Numbered from the stretch's first letter, positions 10,953 through 21,750 are shown. The stretch: DNA of 64,000 nucleotides from Prorocentrum cordatum (GCA_963575745.1 CAUYUJ010016894.1:55001-119000); one strand, 5' to 3'. Notes: generated by a model not told the origin, from the letters alone. Program-made: numbers and translations.

Positions 10953-11315
10953 CGACACAGACCCAGAAGTGCTCTCGCGGTGGACAGCCACAAAAAACGC
11001 GACGGACAGTCTCTCTTTCAGCACCCCTCGGCCTCCGGGGGCCCCCGCTCCAGAGGCGCGGTGCCGTCACAGGAGACGGCTCGGCACGAGAAACCAGCCC
11101 TCGGGAGGGCTCGGACTTCCGGGGACCCGGCATGTGAGCGTTTTCTGACTCGGCGTTCCGGCATTGGGCGGACGAAGGGGGGGAGGGGGGGGGGTCTGGC
11201 TCCGGACAACCTGCTGAGTGCGACTGTGTGCAGCCGTGCGTCCTACGGGGGAGGCTCCACCCGCTTGAGGCAGGCGCCAAAGACAGCCAAGATCTACTCC
11301 AGAACTGACTACCTA

Positions 11316-11462
11316 CCAGACCACCCCAACCCAACCCGAAGACCCGAATTTCGGGTTGGGGGGGGTAAGGGTTCCACACGTGTTTTTTCGATGTTTCCCG
11401 ACCCCCCCCCACTGGAAATCGAGGGCAAATCTGAGCCTTCGGGTTGGGTTGGGGTGGTTTGG
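11316..11462. mobile_element. Family 3 TIR element, copy 1
   Basis: The left end CCA(G)ACCACCCCAACCCAACCCGAAG (from 11316) is mirrored by CTTCGGGTTGGGTTGGGGTGG at 11438-11462. The interior is C- and G-rich with a second internal pair (ACCCGAATTTCGGGTTGGG). About 147 bp with no frame of interest. Copy 2 lies at 45376-45520. Confidence 0.75.
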
Positions 11463-11544
11463 TGGGTGGTGAATAACGGGGGGGGGGAGGAGGGCCCGCG
11501 CCGGTCGGCAAAACCATGAATAAGAAAAAACGATCACGAAAGGG

Positions 11545-11705
11545 GCGCCCAAGGCGGCCCCGACGGGTCCCAAGGGGCACCCAAGACGGCCCCGAGAGGG
11601 CCCAAGAGAGCCCCAAGACGGCCTAAGACGGCCCCAAGAGGGCCCAAGAGAGCCCCAAGACGGCCTAAGGTGGCCCCAAGACGGCCCAAGAGGCCCCTCA
11701 AAAGG
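11545..11705. repeat. Degenerate CCCAAGACGG/CCCAAGAGGG decamer block
   Basis: The clearest example of the decamer class: successive CCAAGACGGC, CCAAGAGGGC, CCAAGAGAGC and TAAGACGGCC words, mostly 10-11 bp apart, for about 150 bp. Confidence 0.85.
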
Positions 11706-12093
11706 GAGCTCCCGAGACTCCTGTCAGGAGACTCGAACGACGCCTGATTCACAACGAGCCCTGGGGCAAACGGAATAGATGCGACACTATGGGCCGGCGG
11801 AAAGAGCGAAACGATTAAATAAGACAACGATCGGAAAAACAAAAATCACATGTATGGGGGCACGCGCATACACACACACACACGGACAAACATTCACCAC
11901 ACACAACACAGCACATCACAACTCAACACGTCATAACACAACGCAACACACCTCCCCAGTAGAGGGGCGAACACTGTCTCACCCCGCTCCGAGCGGACCG
12001 GCGCGAAAAGCAAGCCGCGGGCGTGCTGGAAGAAACTACGAAAGGCGATGACGTGCTCCCGGGAAGACGAAATGCTGGACAATCCCACCAGCC

Positions 12094-12740
12094 CTCTGGG
12101 CGTAGGTGGTTTAGGGAATTTCCTCTTCCACCCCTCCTTCTTCCCCTTCGGGGAGGGGCTTAATTACCCCTCTCCCTACCCCCTCCCCTGGACCTGGACG
12201 GGGGGGTCCGCGAGTCGTCGGAGCCTCCAAAACGGCCTCGGCGAGGAAGCCAACATCATTGGTTTTACGAGGGTTTGGGCCCCATTTTGGCCTCCTGAGG
12301 GGGGGACTGTAATTAGTAACCCCTCCTCCTGTGATCGATCTCACGCCCAAAGATGGCCCCCAAGGCTCCCAAGGGTGCCCCAAGAGGGCCCCAAGAGGTG
12401 GCCAGGAAGCCCCAAGAGGCTCCCAGGATGCACCCAAGAGGCTCCCAAGAGACCCCCAAGAGGCCCCAAGAGACCCCCCAGAGGCACCCAAGATGCTCCA
12501 AGAGGCCTCAGCGAGAATGCCAAATCATTGATTTTACTAAGGTTTTAGGCACATGTTGGCCTCTTAGGGGGCGGCACTGATTAAGATGACTCCAAGAGCG
12601 CCTGGGAGAGCCCAAGATGACCTCCCAGATGGCTCAAGATATCCCAAGATGTCTCATACTGGCTTCCTCTGTGTGCTACCCACTTCCCTGATCGAGGCAA
12701 TTCCTCTGGGCATCGTTTCTGGATGGGCTGGTGGGGATTC
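12094..12740. mobile_element. Family 7 long dispersed element, copy 1
   Basis: Ordered blocks shared with 34735-34870 and 35390-36570: GGCGTAGGTGGTTTAGGG, a CTTCGGGGAGGGG box, CCCCTCCCCTGGAC(C/T)TGGACG, GGCGAGGAA..CCAA(C/A)ATCATTGG, TTTGGCCTCCTGAGGGGG, TGATCGATCTC, a CAAGAGGCTCCC decamer array, GATGACTCCAAGAGCGCCTGGG, and CCACTTCCCTGATCGAGGCAA near the right end. No long conserved protein. I see no terminal repeats, so the element type is unknown. Confidence 0.7.
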
Positions 12741-13470
12741 GCGAAGCGTCAACAATTAGCTTACTCTGACGCGCAGCTTGTGGCAGTCATCGGGCAGGAT
12801 GCAAAGTACAGAACACACGTGCAACATCACCACGCATTGAGATCGTCCAATTGGTGCGCAACGAAACGGCCAATCAAACATACACGCGTCCACACATACA
12901 CACAGACTCACATTGTTCTGCTGCGCTGACACTGATGCTCCCGGCGACTAGTCGAGGTCCCCATGAGCATACCGTACTCCCAATATAGAACGACACGCGC
13001 CAACAATATCCTTTACTGGCACCCGGGTAATTCACAGCGTGCGTGCAGCGGTTCGTTTGTATTAGGCTCTTGCGGGTGGTTAGTTTCGCTTCCCACAGAG
13101 CAACACTCAAGTCACAGTCGCATCGAACCCATCATGGCATACATTTTCTGTTGACTAATAACCAGCATCCTGCTCCGTCCTCCGAATGAAGAACGGCGCA
13201 CAACTGATTCCTCAGTATGATTACTCGGGGGTTCGAACCATGCGGTACACGCTGTCGATGAATTGACATATAAGCACAAACCTGCGCAAACACACGCGCA
13301 CAAAGTACACACATGTTCCCTGCGACGCGCAGGTGGCGGGAGTTAGCAGATGACGTAAGATAAGCGTTTCCTTTGTTGAGGCGGGATGCACGCTGAGCAA
13401 GCTCAACACCTTGTGTGGTAGCTCGTACAGAGCTGGCAAACTCGGTACAATCCAGGTAGGATGGGCAAAC
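12741..13470. other. Low-repeat interval
   Basis: Ordinary-complexity sequence with no recognised gene. Confidence 0.4.
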
Positions 13471-13474
13471 ACGC

Positions 13475-13590
13475 GCACACACAGACACACACACACACGC
13501 ACACACAACACACACATCACACGCAACACACACACAACACACACAACACACACACACACATACACACCACACACACACACACGCGCGCAC
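13475..13590. repeat. (CA)n-rich microsatellite
   Basis: ACACACAC runs mixed with AACACACACA. Confidence 0.93.
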
Positions 13591-13627
13591 ACTGCTTCCT
13601 CCAACTGCGAGGTGAAAACATTGTCAT

Positions 13628-13720
13628 GGTGCTCTAAACCTTCTGTCTCAAATGGTCAACGTCCGTGGCGACACCGACAGCGCGTCCTGCCCGAAACGAG
13701 CAGGAACTGCGGTCGATCCT
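13628..13720. repeat. Dispersed repeat pair, copy 1
   Basis: CCTTCTGTCTCAAATGGTCAACGTCCGTGGCGAC resembles CCTTCTGTCTCGAATGGACAACGTCCGCGTCGAC at about 14871, and similarity fades after about 70-90 bp. I cannot tell whether this is a relic of a coding exon or a mobile element. Confidence 0.6.
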
Positions 13721-14460
13721 GGTGCCCATGCTGTTCGTACAGGTTTCGATCGCACTGGCCGAAGCTCCCTCCTCCTCCCTCCCTGCTGGCCGGAACCAAT
13801 CCCAAAGATCCGATGTCGTGATTTTTTCGATACGGGGTTCCCAGAATGCTCGATCTATTCCCCGGAACCGGCTTTTCGTCCCGAATAGTGTTATTGACGG
13901 CCGCGAGGCCCCGGAAGGGCCCCTGGAGGCCGAAGATAACGAAAAACCTCCCGTCGTGATTTCTTCACAGCAGGAGGAGGTCTGGGATGGTGGGCCACCT
14001 CAGCCCCCCAGCCGGCGCCAAGGTTCGGGAGCGGCCAAGAAGGGGGTGTCCAAGAGGGGGGGTGCAAATCATGACCGGCGGCATGTGCGCGGCCCAGCGG
14101 GGAGGCCAGGGACGCAATGAAAGAAGACGAGGCGCCATGAACTCTGGGGCAATATCATGGCCCCCGCCATGACATCCACCCCCCCCTCCTAGTCATCACC
14201 CCCCTCTTCTCCGCCCCCGAAAGGTGGGGGCGGCCTCCAGGCTGCAGGGCCCGGGGTGGGAGATCAGGGCCACGTAGGCGCACATCTGCACCTGCGAGAA
14301 ATCCGGCGAGGGGGGCTCAGAGGGGGCGGGGCGCGCAGGAAACCCAGGGCGGAGGGCGGGCCAAGGAGGCGGGGAGGAAGAGCGAGGGGGGGCGAGGAGG
14401 GCGGGAGGGGAGGGGCGAGGAGGGCGGGAGGGGAGGAGGAGGATGACGGTGGACTCTCCC
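13721..14460. other. GC-rich interval
   Basis: No gene recognised. It includes a small GGGCGAGGAGGGCGGGAGGGG duplication at about 14388-14438. Confidence 0.4.
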
Positions 14461-14483
14461 CACCATTGTCCAACCGCGGTCGC

Positions 14484-14585
14484 ACTCTCCCCACTTTCCC
14501 CACGGTCCCCACCACTGTCCCACTGTCCCCACTGCACCCACCACTGTCCCATTGTCCCCGCCGCTGTCCCACTGTGCTGCCCCAA
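14484..14585. repeat. CCCACTGTCC degenerate tandem repeat
   Basis: Repeated CCACTGTCCC / CCCCACTGT words. Confidence 0.8.
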
Positions 14586-14589
14586 CGTC

Positions 14590-14771
14590 CCCTAGTAACC
14601 CCCCCGGTTTTCGAGGAGGGGGGGGGCCCGGGTTCGAACCAGTAGTGACCCCCCCTGGTTTTCGAGGGGGGGGGGTTCGAACCGGTAGTGACCCCCCCCC
14701 TTTCCATGATGGACTGGGGGGGGTGACCCCCCCCCCGGTTTTCCGCCAGCAGCGGTAGAACACGCTCTTTC
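14590..14771. mobile_element. Family 4 element, right-end fragment
   Basis: Repeated units (GGTTTTCGAGGGGGG + GTTCGAACCGGTAGTGACC) and a right end AGCAGCGGTAGAACACGCTC identical in type to the end of the complete copy at 16265-16760. No left terminal repeat is seen, so this copy looks truncated. Confidence 0.7.
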
Positions 14772-14842
14772 AAATTTTTCGGACGCCCGTCATGGGTACG
14801 GAACGAATGGGTACAATGCCCAACAACATATGTTGTCCCAAA

Positions 14843-14862
14843 CCAACAGCGGCCGCTGTTGG
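14843..14862. other. Perfect 20-bp palindrome
   Basis: CCAACAGCGGCCGCTGTTGG, with a second palindrome CAACATATGTTG 7 bp to its left (14824-14835). Confidence 0.9.
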
Positions 14863-14867
14863 GCAGG

Positions 14868-14945
14868 AGGCCTTCTGTCTCGAATGGACAACGTCCGCGT
14901 CGACGCCGTCAGCGAACCCTGCTCAGAATGAACAATGTATTGCAA
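14868..14945. repeat. Dispersed repeat pair, copy 2
   Basis: Partner of 13628-13720. Flanked on the left by the palindromes and then the family 4 fragment. Confidence 0.6.
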
Positions 14946-15199
14946 TCGGTCTTTGTACCAATTTGCTTCGAGCGATCCCCACCGAAACCTTAGACGTTTG
15001 TATTGGACGGCGCGCGGTCGCCTACGTGGTCGACAACTGCGGTTTCTGGATTCTAAAAAACGGTTCAACTATGTTGTGCTCGATAATATCTGTTACGTTC
15101 TCGACGGGCTGGCGTGACGTCGTGACGCCTGTGACGTTAGATGCGTCGTCTGTTGTGATGCTTCTCTTCGCTTACGTTTCTTTTCTGAACGAGTCTGTT

Positions 15200-16264
15200 C
15201 TGTGATGCTTATCTCTGCCACGATGAAACTTCACATAGTATGGCATGCTCTGCTCTGCGGTACTATTTTAGGATATGATATGTTCGCCCAAAGTGTGTTG
15301 TAGTAAAATGTGTTCCGTGATGCTGTTCACAGGTCAACTCAGTATATTACATTATGATACGATATGCTAGTATGTTCGCCGTGCGTTGTTGCTTCTTTGT
15401 TATATGTTCTGTGATGCTGTCATGGTATGGTATGCTGATTTGCCATGGTGGTTAGGGTATGATTGGCTATGTTGTGTTGTGTTGTGCTATGTCGTCTTCT
15501 GTTATGTCATGTTATGCAATGGTATGTTATGAGATAGCGTGGTTGTTGACGGCTCGGCTCTGTATACTATGATATGATACGCTTGGCTTTAACGTGCCGG
15601 TATGCTCTGCTGTCGTGCTATGATATGTTAGGTGATGCTGTGCCATGACATGAGCTTTTCTGACAAGGTGCGTATTGATATGATCGGTTATGTTATGGTA
15701 TGCTGTGTTGTCGCCTTCTGTTCTGTCATGTTCTGCTCTGGTGTGTTATGCCATGTTATGTCATGCGCTGTGAAGCGTGGCTTTGCTCGTGTTCTGTTCT
15801 GTCATGGTCTAGTGTGTCATGTTGTGCTATGTCGTTCTCTTTATTGCTATGCTCTGCCGTAGTACTATGATATGTCCTGTGGTGCTGTGTGATGATATGA
15901 TCGGTTCTGTCAAGGTGTGTTATATTACGATCGGTTATGTTCTGTTCTGTCGTGACCTGTCGTCTCCTGTTATGTCATGCTCTGCTCTGGTATTGAATGT
16001 GATGGTATGTTTGTTGGCGGCCGGGCTCTGTGTAGTATGTGATGATCTGCTCTATTAGTACGTGTCGCTATGCTCTGCTGTCGTGCTATATGATATGCTC
16101 GAGAATGGTGTCACGAGAAGATATGTTCTTTCACGGCGTGTTATGATATGCCTGATTACGTTATGTTATGGTGTGTGGTGTCGTCTTCTGCCATGTCATG
16201 TTCTGCTCTCGTATGTTACGCGATGTTATGTTATACCCTGATTTGCCATGACATTGCTATGTTC
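15200..16264. repeat. Degenerate TATG/CTG array with ~230-bp higher-order unit
   Basis: T/G/A-rich degenerate words (TATGTTATG, TGTTCTGTCATG, GATATGATCGG). The phrase GCTATGCTCTGC(C/T)GT recurs at about 15600, 15847 and 16070, suggesting a ~225-245-bp higher-order repeat. Cys/Met/Val-rich frames here are artefacts. Confidence 0.8.
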
Positions 16265-16760
16265 GAGAGAGCGTGATCCACTTCCGCTTTAGTGCTGGAA
16301 AATTCCCCCCCCCCCTCCCTCTCCTTCCGGAACCCGGGGGATTGGTTCAACCCCCCCCCCCTCTCGAAAACCGCGGGGGGTCACTACCAGTTCGAACCCC
16401 CCCCTCCTCGAAAACCGGGGGGGTCACTACCGGTTCGAAGCCCCCCCCCTTCGGAGGTCACTACCGGTTCGAATCCCTCCCCTCCCCCCTCCCCCCCCCA
16501 CCCCGCCCCCTCCCCCCCCACCCCGGTTTTCGAGGGTGGGGCGGGGGCTCGAACCGGTAGTGACCCCCCCGGCTGTCGAGGAGGGGGGACGGGGAGGGCT
16601 CGAACCGATAGTGACCCCCCCGTTTTCATGTGGGACTGGGGGGGGGGGAGGGGTTCAAACCGGTAGTGGCCCCCCCCATTTTCGCTGGGGGGGGACGGGT
16701 TGGGAACCCCCAGTGACCCCCCCCCGATTTTCCATTAGCAGCGGTAGAACACGCTCTTTC
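16265..16760. mobile_element. Family 4 TIR element, complete copy (~496 bp)
   Basis: The left end GAGAGAGCGTGATCCACTTCCGC pairs with the right end (reverse complement GAAAGAGCGTGTTCTACCGC), both followed by GGAAAAT and a C- or G-run. Between them are three units of TCACTACCGGTTCGAA-type sequence in one orientation and three in the other, giving a large foldback. It interrupts the TATG array, which resumes at 16761. No open frame with homology. Confidence 0.8.
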
Positions 16761-17300
16761 TTATGTTATGTTCTGTCATGGTTTGTCGTGTTCGTGCTCA
16801 GCTCTGTCATGTTATGTTGTGTCATGTTGTGCTATGTCGCGCTCGTCGTCGCTATGCTCTGTTATCGTGTTATGATATGTTATGTGCTGATATGTCAATA
16901 TCGGATATGGTTCGTCAAGCTGTGTTATGTGATGCTCTGCCTTTTTTCTGACATGTTATGGTATGCTCGTTTTCTGGTATGCCATGTTATAATATGGTAT
17001 GTTTGGGTTACGCCCTGGTTTGTCATGTCATTGATATGGTATGCTCTGTCATGTTAATAATGTTATACTCGTGTTCTGTTATGTAATGATATTGTGCGCC
17101 ATGGTGTGTTATGTCTGTTTCGTTGTCGCTATGCTCTGCCGTCGTACTATGATATCTTATGCAATGATGTGTCATGATATGGTCGGTTATGTCAAGATAT
17201 GTTATGTTATGATCGGTTATGTTATGTTTTGTCGTGGCCTGTTGTCTTCTGTTGTGCCATGTTCTGCTCTGGCATGTTCTGTGATGTTCCGTCAGTAGGA
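16761..17300. repeat. Degenerate TATG/CTG array, right part
   Basis: Continuation of the array at 15200-16264. The shared ordered phrases (GCTATGCTCTG at about 16853 and 17132, GATCGGTTATGTT, TGTTCTGCTCTGG) show the same higher-order unit. Confidence 0.8.
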
Positions 17301-18320
17301 GCCAAACTACACACACAAAAGAATTTTACACAAAAAAGGTTTTGGCACCACCAACGGTGCAACGCATGTGCATCCATGCCACTGGATCCCAGGCGATCCG
17401 ACCCAGGGTTGTTGTACGGCAGTGCTCTAGGATGCGACTGAAAAGTATGATGTGGCAGCGCTGTCGACTGCGATGAAATCCCAAGCTCCGCTACCAACAG
17501 ACATTACATGGTGGCACAGCCAAACCACCATGCAACGTCAGTTTTTTCCTCCGTTGGCAGCAGCACGCGTCGAGGCAGCAGAACGCACTAGCGCGCGAGG
17601 GCATGCAGGGCCGGCGATGTGGCTGGCCAGCAGCCAGCGCGATTTTGGCATAAATGCCGAAATCCACGTGGGATCACTTTGGGCGTGGTATCCGGCGCAG
17701 CTGCATCGCGCTGCCAGGCGCCGCGGCCTTGCGTCTGTAGCGCCAGGCCCCGTGCGCTCCTCGAGGCGGGGAAACAAGCCCTACACAAAGGAATCGCGCG
17801 TGGTCTTGTGGGGCCGGCGAAAACGATCGTACACAAAGGAAATTCCTTTGCGTGCCCCTCGCGTTGGCAATGCAACCAGACCCGCACACGAAGGAATTAC
17901 ACTGACTTCGTGGCAAACAAAAGAATTACAGCAACGCCCTTTGGGTTGCGCTTTTCGCGCGCGGTGACAGCTCCGAGCTGGAAAAGAAGGGGGGGACGAG
18001 GCAAAGCAGGGGAAGAGGAAAAGGAAGAGAAACGAAGGAAACAACGTAAGGAAAAAAGGATGCGCGCAAGCGAAGGTAACACTGCGCGCCGAGACATTTG
18101 TTTGTTCGTTCGGTTGGCCGTGCGGCGTATGAACAAACATAGTTGTTTGCTGCCTATCGAAGGGACATGTTGGGAAGGAGGCTCGCGCTCTCTTCCCAAA
18201 CCCCTTTCCCACGCCCCGTTGCGAGCGCGCGACGATATGTTCTGGCACGCTTGTGTCATGTTTTGTTATGCTCTGTTCCGTTGTCATGCTACGTTCTGTC
18301 GTGTTGTGTTCTGTCGGGTT
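17301..18320. other. Mixed interval with ACACAAAGGAATT words
   Basis: No gene recognised. ACACAAAGGAAT-type words recur at about 17778, 17830, 17887 and 17924, with weaker forms near 17308, suggesting a decayed ~45-bp repeat. The minus-strand open frames here match nothing I know. Confidence 0.45.
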
Positions 18321-18327
18321 CGTCGAA

Positions 18328-18582
18328 GGCACGAAGCGGGACACCCGGGGCTCTCGGGGATCATCGTGACAACTTCGGGTCTGGCGGCCTCGGTACGCTG
18401 GGTGGGGTTGGCCGGGCGCGAGGCGGGACATCCGGGACTCTCGGCGGGATCATCGGGACAACTTGGGGTCTGGCGGCCGCGGTATGCAGAATGGGGTTGG
18501 CTGGGCGCGAGGCGGGACACCCGGGATCACCAGGACAACTTGGGGTCTGGTGGCCGCGGTTTGCAGGGTGGGTATGGGGGCT
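18328..18582. repeat. ~90-bp tandem repeat, three units
   Basis: Units begin GA(A/G)GCGGGACA(C/T)CCGG at about 18330, 18420 and 18509. Each contains GGACAACTTGGGGTCTGG and GGCCGCGGT. Confidence 0.85.
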
Positions 18583-18630
18583 TATTTTTGAAATCTACCA
18601 ACCCCTACCTGTCGGGTGGGGAAACACCGT

Positions 18631-18811
18631 ACAAACATCAGCTTTTGGAGGTCCGCGCGGATTTTCCTGGATCTGCGCTGGACCCCCCTCCCTGGCGCGC
18701 GGAGCGCGCCAGGGGCGGCGCCAGCGGCGCCGCCAGGGGGCCCCAGCGAAGATCCAACAAATCCGCGCGGAGCTTCCAAAAGTGTATGTTCATGGCGTTT
18801 GTTCTTCTTCG
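18631..18811. mobile_element. Family 1 GC-rich foldback, copy A
   Basis: The left arm CTTTTGGAGGTCCGCGCGGA...TGGATCTGCGCTGG mirrors the right arm (…AATCCGCGCGGAGCTTCCAAAAGTGTATGTT, 18770-18790). The centre is GGCGCGCGGAGCGCGCC plus GGCGCC words. Non-coding. About 180 bp including the less conserved outer A/T-richer ends. Confidence 0.8.
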
Positions 18812-19114
18812 ATCCTCCCCCTTCCTCCATGGCGACGCCGCCCCCCCTCCGTGGCGTGCAGCGCCTCCACTGGCACCACGCTGGGGGGTGGGCTGGGCGC
18901 CTTGGGACAAGACCTCGCCTCTCCGCTCCCCCTGTTGCAGGAGGGGCACGGTTGGGAAGAAGGGAAGAGCGGACAGCATCAAATCAGGAAATCGGATCTG
19001 ATCGCAATGCGCATCGGATGGGGCTGTATCGAAACGGAGTCGGAATCGAATCGGATGCGCCGGGAGGCACAACAGCGCCGGGCAGGCCCCGGGCCGCATC
19101 GGGTCGTCCGACCA
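18812..19114. other. GC-rich interval
   Basis: No gene recognised. GATCGCAATGCGCATCGGA and related GATCGG words suggest diverged repeat sequence. Confidence 0.35.
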
Positions 19115-19240
19115 TCGAACTCCATCTTGGATCGGGCCGGCCGAGGCCGATGTCGATCGGATCGAATTGGGCCAACGGGGCCAGAGCTGATGGGGTCGGA
19201 AGACCACCGATGCACAGGCGACGGAGAAGGAGACGAGCGG
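19115..19240. repeat. Dispersed repeat shared with 21590-21750
   Basis: Ordered phrases GGATCGGGCCGGCCGAG, CGGATCG, GGGGCCAG.GCTGA, GGTCGG and CGATGCACAGGCGACGGAGA are shared with 21605-21745. In both places a family 1 left end follows on the right. Confidence 0.65.
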
Positions 19241-19247
19241 GCCTAGA

Positions 19248-19315
19248 GGAAGAAACGACTCCATAAACATAAACTTTCGGAGCTCCACACGGAGTCCTTG
19301 GATCTGCGCCAGACC
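19248..19315. mobile_element. Family 1 foldback, copy G (left half only)
   Basis: GAGGAAGAAACGACTCCATA, AACATAAACTTTCGGAGCTC and GGAGTCCTTGGATCTGCGCC match the family 1 left terminal region. The right arm is missing and sequence of family 2 type follows. Confidence 0.65.
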
Positions 19316-19319
19316 CCAG

Positions 19320-19386
19320 CTCGGATGGCGCCGCATCGTCGACGCGTCGGCAATGCGGCACGATCCTCCGACTCATCTGCTCTGGA
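19320..19386. mobile_element. Family 2 right-half fragment
   Basis: GGCGCCGCATCGTCGACGCGTCGGCAATGCGGC then GATCCTCCGACTCATCTGCTC corresponds to the right arm of family 2. Confidence 0.55.
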
Positions 19387-20230
19387 AGGAGGGCTGAGCG
19401 AGAGCATCAGGGGGAGACGGGTGCAGAGGGAGACATATCGACCTGGAATTGGCGATACATCGCCGACAGCTCGGCGATAGGCCCCCGATAGCAAATCCGC
19501 ACGCTTCTGCAGGATGGGCCAGCGGGCACCCACCGGCGATCAGTGGACGATCAGGGGTCGACGCATCCCCCCTGACCCTACCCCCCCAAATATTGCCCCC
19601 ATGGCTTTCGGGTCATAGCTCGAATCTCCAACGGCCGCTCGGGACAAACCAGGCACTCCAAGAAAGCTCTCGGCGAGGCGCAGCTGCTGGAACGCACCCC
19701 GAGGCTGGAGAGCGGCGAGCCGACGAACACGTCCGAACACCTCGACCCGCGAACCCCCCGAACATCTCGAACGTCTCCTGGGGTGCATTCTGACCAAAGT
19801 TTGAGCCGATGCTGGGGGCACAGAAAAAGGGTGGCCATGGCCAAGACCGAGCGCGGAAACGCTGGTGCCAATCTTGGCCACGGCTGATTCGTGGACAATC
19901 CTGGCGGATCGGCGACGGCGGGCCAAAACCAGCGTGGACAGGATCCCGCGACATCGTGGTCATGGCGTGCTTCTTCCCTGGATGCCACCCCCGCACGTTG
20001 CTGAAGGGGCCGTGGGACACACGAATAAATCCGCCGGCCCCCTTGTGGGGCCACCAGGCTGTAGGCGCGGGTTCGCAGTTTCCTGTACCAGTTGTAGCTT
20101 GTAGTTTCCAGTGTTACAGTTCTGCTTCTTGCTGGTTACTGTAACTAGTTGATTGACCGCGCGAGGGGGGGGGAGGCCCAAACCAGATATTTAGCACCTC
20201 CTGGGCGCGTTGTCTGAATTGCTGGGGGGG
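19387..20230. other. Low-repeat interval
   Basis: Ordinary-complexity sequence with overlapping open frames on both strands. I recognise none as a gene. Confidence 0.4.
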
Positions 20231-20238
20231 CTCGAAAT

Positions 20239-20766
20239 CGACACCCCTCACACAGATCGGCGGGGTCAGGGTCCAAAAACACAAGGGATTTGCCACATTT
20301 CTGAAATTCGGTGCCACCCCTCACGCAGATCCGCGGGGTCAGGGTCCAAAAACATAAGGGATTTGCCACATTTCTGGAATTCGGTGCCACCCCTCACGCA
20401 GATCCGCGGGGTCAGGGTCCAAAAACACATCGGGATTTGCCACATTTCTGAAATTCAGTGCCACCCCTCACGCAGATCCGCGGGGTCAGGGTCCAAAAAC
20501 ACATGGGATTTGCCACATTTCTGAAATTCGGTGCCACCCCTCACGCAGATCCGCGGGGTCAGGGTCCAAAAACACAAGGGATTTGCCACATTTCTGAAAT
20601 TCGGTGCCACCCCTCACGCAGATCCGCGGGGTCAGGGTCCAAAAACACAGGGGATTTGCCACATTTCTGAAATTCGGTGCCACCCCTCACGCAGATCCGC
20701 GGGGTCAGGGTCCAAAAACACAGGGGATTTGGCACATTTCTGAAATTCGGTGCCACCCTTCACGCA
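20239..20766. repeat. 73-bp satellite, ~7 copies
   Basis: Highly similar head-to-tail units carrying CCACCCCTCACGCAGATCCG, CGGGGTCAGGGTCCAAAAAC and GGGATTTGCCACATTTCTG. The period is 73 bp, as shown by identical phrases at 20458, 20531 and 20604. The 73-bp unit is not a multiple of 3, so frames rotate; not coding. Confidence 0.97.
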
Positions 20767-20886
20767 CATCCATCGCAAGGCGTGGTAACCCAAACTGCGA
20801 GAACTCCCTCGGCCCTTTAATCGCAAGGTGTGGTAACCAAGCCCGTAAACCATACACGTCTTACCAATCGCCAGGTGTGGTAACCC
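20767..20886. repeat. ~50-bp repeat, ATCGCAAGGTGTGGTAACC x3
   Basis: Three copies of ATCGC(A/C)AGG(C/T)GTGGTAACC at about 20770, 20820 and 20867, directly after the 73-bp satellite. Confidence 0.85.
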
Positions 20887-21027
20887 CTCTTGTGATCAGT
20901 TGGTTTTGCTGATTGCGAATCGGCTTCGCATGAAGTTTCGATACTGCTTCACGACAGCGCCAAGGCCTCATGACTTAGCTCTTCCATGGCCCATTCTCCG
21001 AGAGAGGGGGCCGGCGGCAGGGGGCGA

Positions 21028-21175
21028 AGCCCTTACGGATACACACAAAAATATTCCCCATATTTCCCAAGATTTTCTGGGTTTGTGTCTCCCCCCCTAC
21101 CTCCCATATGTTCCCAGATTTTCTGGGGAATCAGTGATTAATTGTGTCTGTGTGTTTTCTTTCCCTCCTGAGCTG
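21028..21175. mobile_element. Family 6 dispersed repeat, copy 1
   Basis: ACACACAAAAATATTCCCCA, then CCCAAGATTTTCTGGG, a CCCCCC tract, CCCAGATTTTCTGGGGAATC, and GATTAATTGTGTCTGTGTG with a final TTTCCCTCCTGAG. The order is identical to 22786-22950 and 37972-38128. No coding sequence. Confidence 0.8.
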
Positions 21176-21589
21176 CCCCCCGAGGAGGGAGGCCGCGGCC
21201 GGGGGCCGCCTCCGTGACCTTCAGCACCCTGGCCTCGAGGCCGCAGGTGAAGTGCACCGCCACGGCGCGGCTTGCGCGCGGGGGGCGGGGGCTTCAGACG
21301 TGGTAAGCAAGTACAAGTACAAGTACAAAAGCCATGCGCCAGCCCTTGGCTTCAAACGGCGAAGTTGGGGGTGGAGGGCGAGGGGGGCCGAGCGTTCTAC
21401 CAATGGTACATACGGTAGGTACGAAGCTTGTGCCGATCTTATCTTGCTACGAAGTCCGTAACGCCTCGGCCAAACAAAAACCATCGCATTCGCAGCTCCT
21501 GCCGCTTGGGCACCACTGCCGCCACTGAGCCGGGTTTCCGGTAGGGCGCGTGATAAACAGGATCACGAAACACTCTGCACGAGATTCCG

Positions 21590-21750
21590 ATCATCGAAAT
21601 CGAATCGGACCGGGCTGGCCGAGACCAATACCGAACGGATCGCAACGGGCCATGCGCAAACGGGGCCAGCACTGACGAGGTCGGGGGGGGCCGTGCCGCG
21701 TCGCCGATGCATCGCGCCGGTGCACAGGCGACGGAGACGAACGGGCCTAC
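21590..21750. repeat. Dispersed repeat shared with 19115-19240
   Basis: GAATCGGACCGGGCTGGCC, ACGGGGCCAGCACTGACGA and TGCACAGGCGACGGAGACGA in the same order as at 19115-19240. Confidence 0.65.

Noticed and set aside
13225-13250. tRNA gene suggested by GGTTCGAACC
   Set aside because: No A-box or acceptor/anticodon stem can be paired around it; only the T-loop word is present.
20239-20766. CRISPR-like array
   Set aside because: The 73-bp units are continuous head-to-tail with no variable spacers; this is a satellite in a eukaryotic genome.
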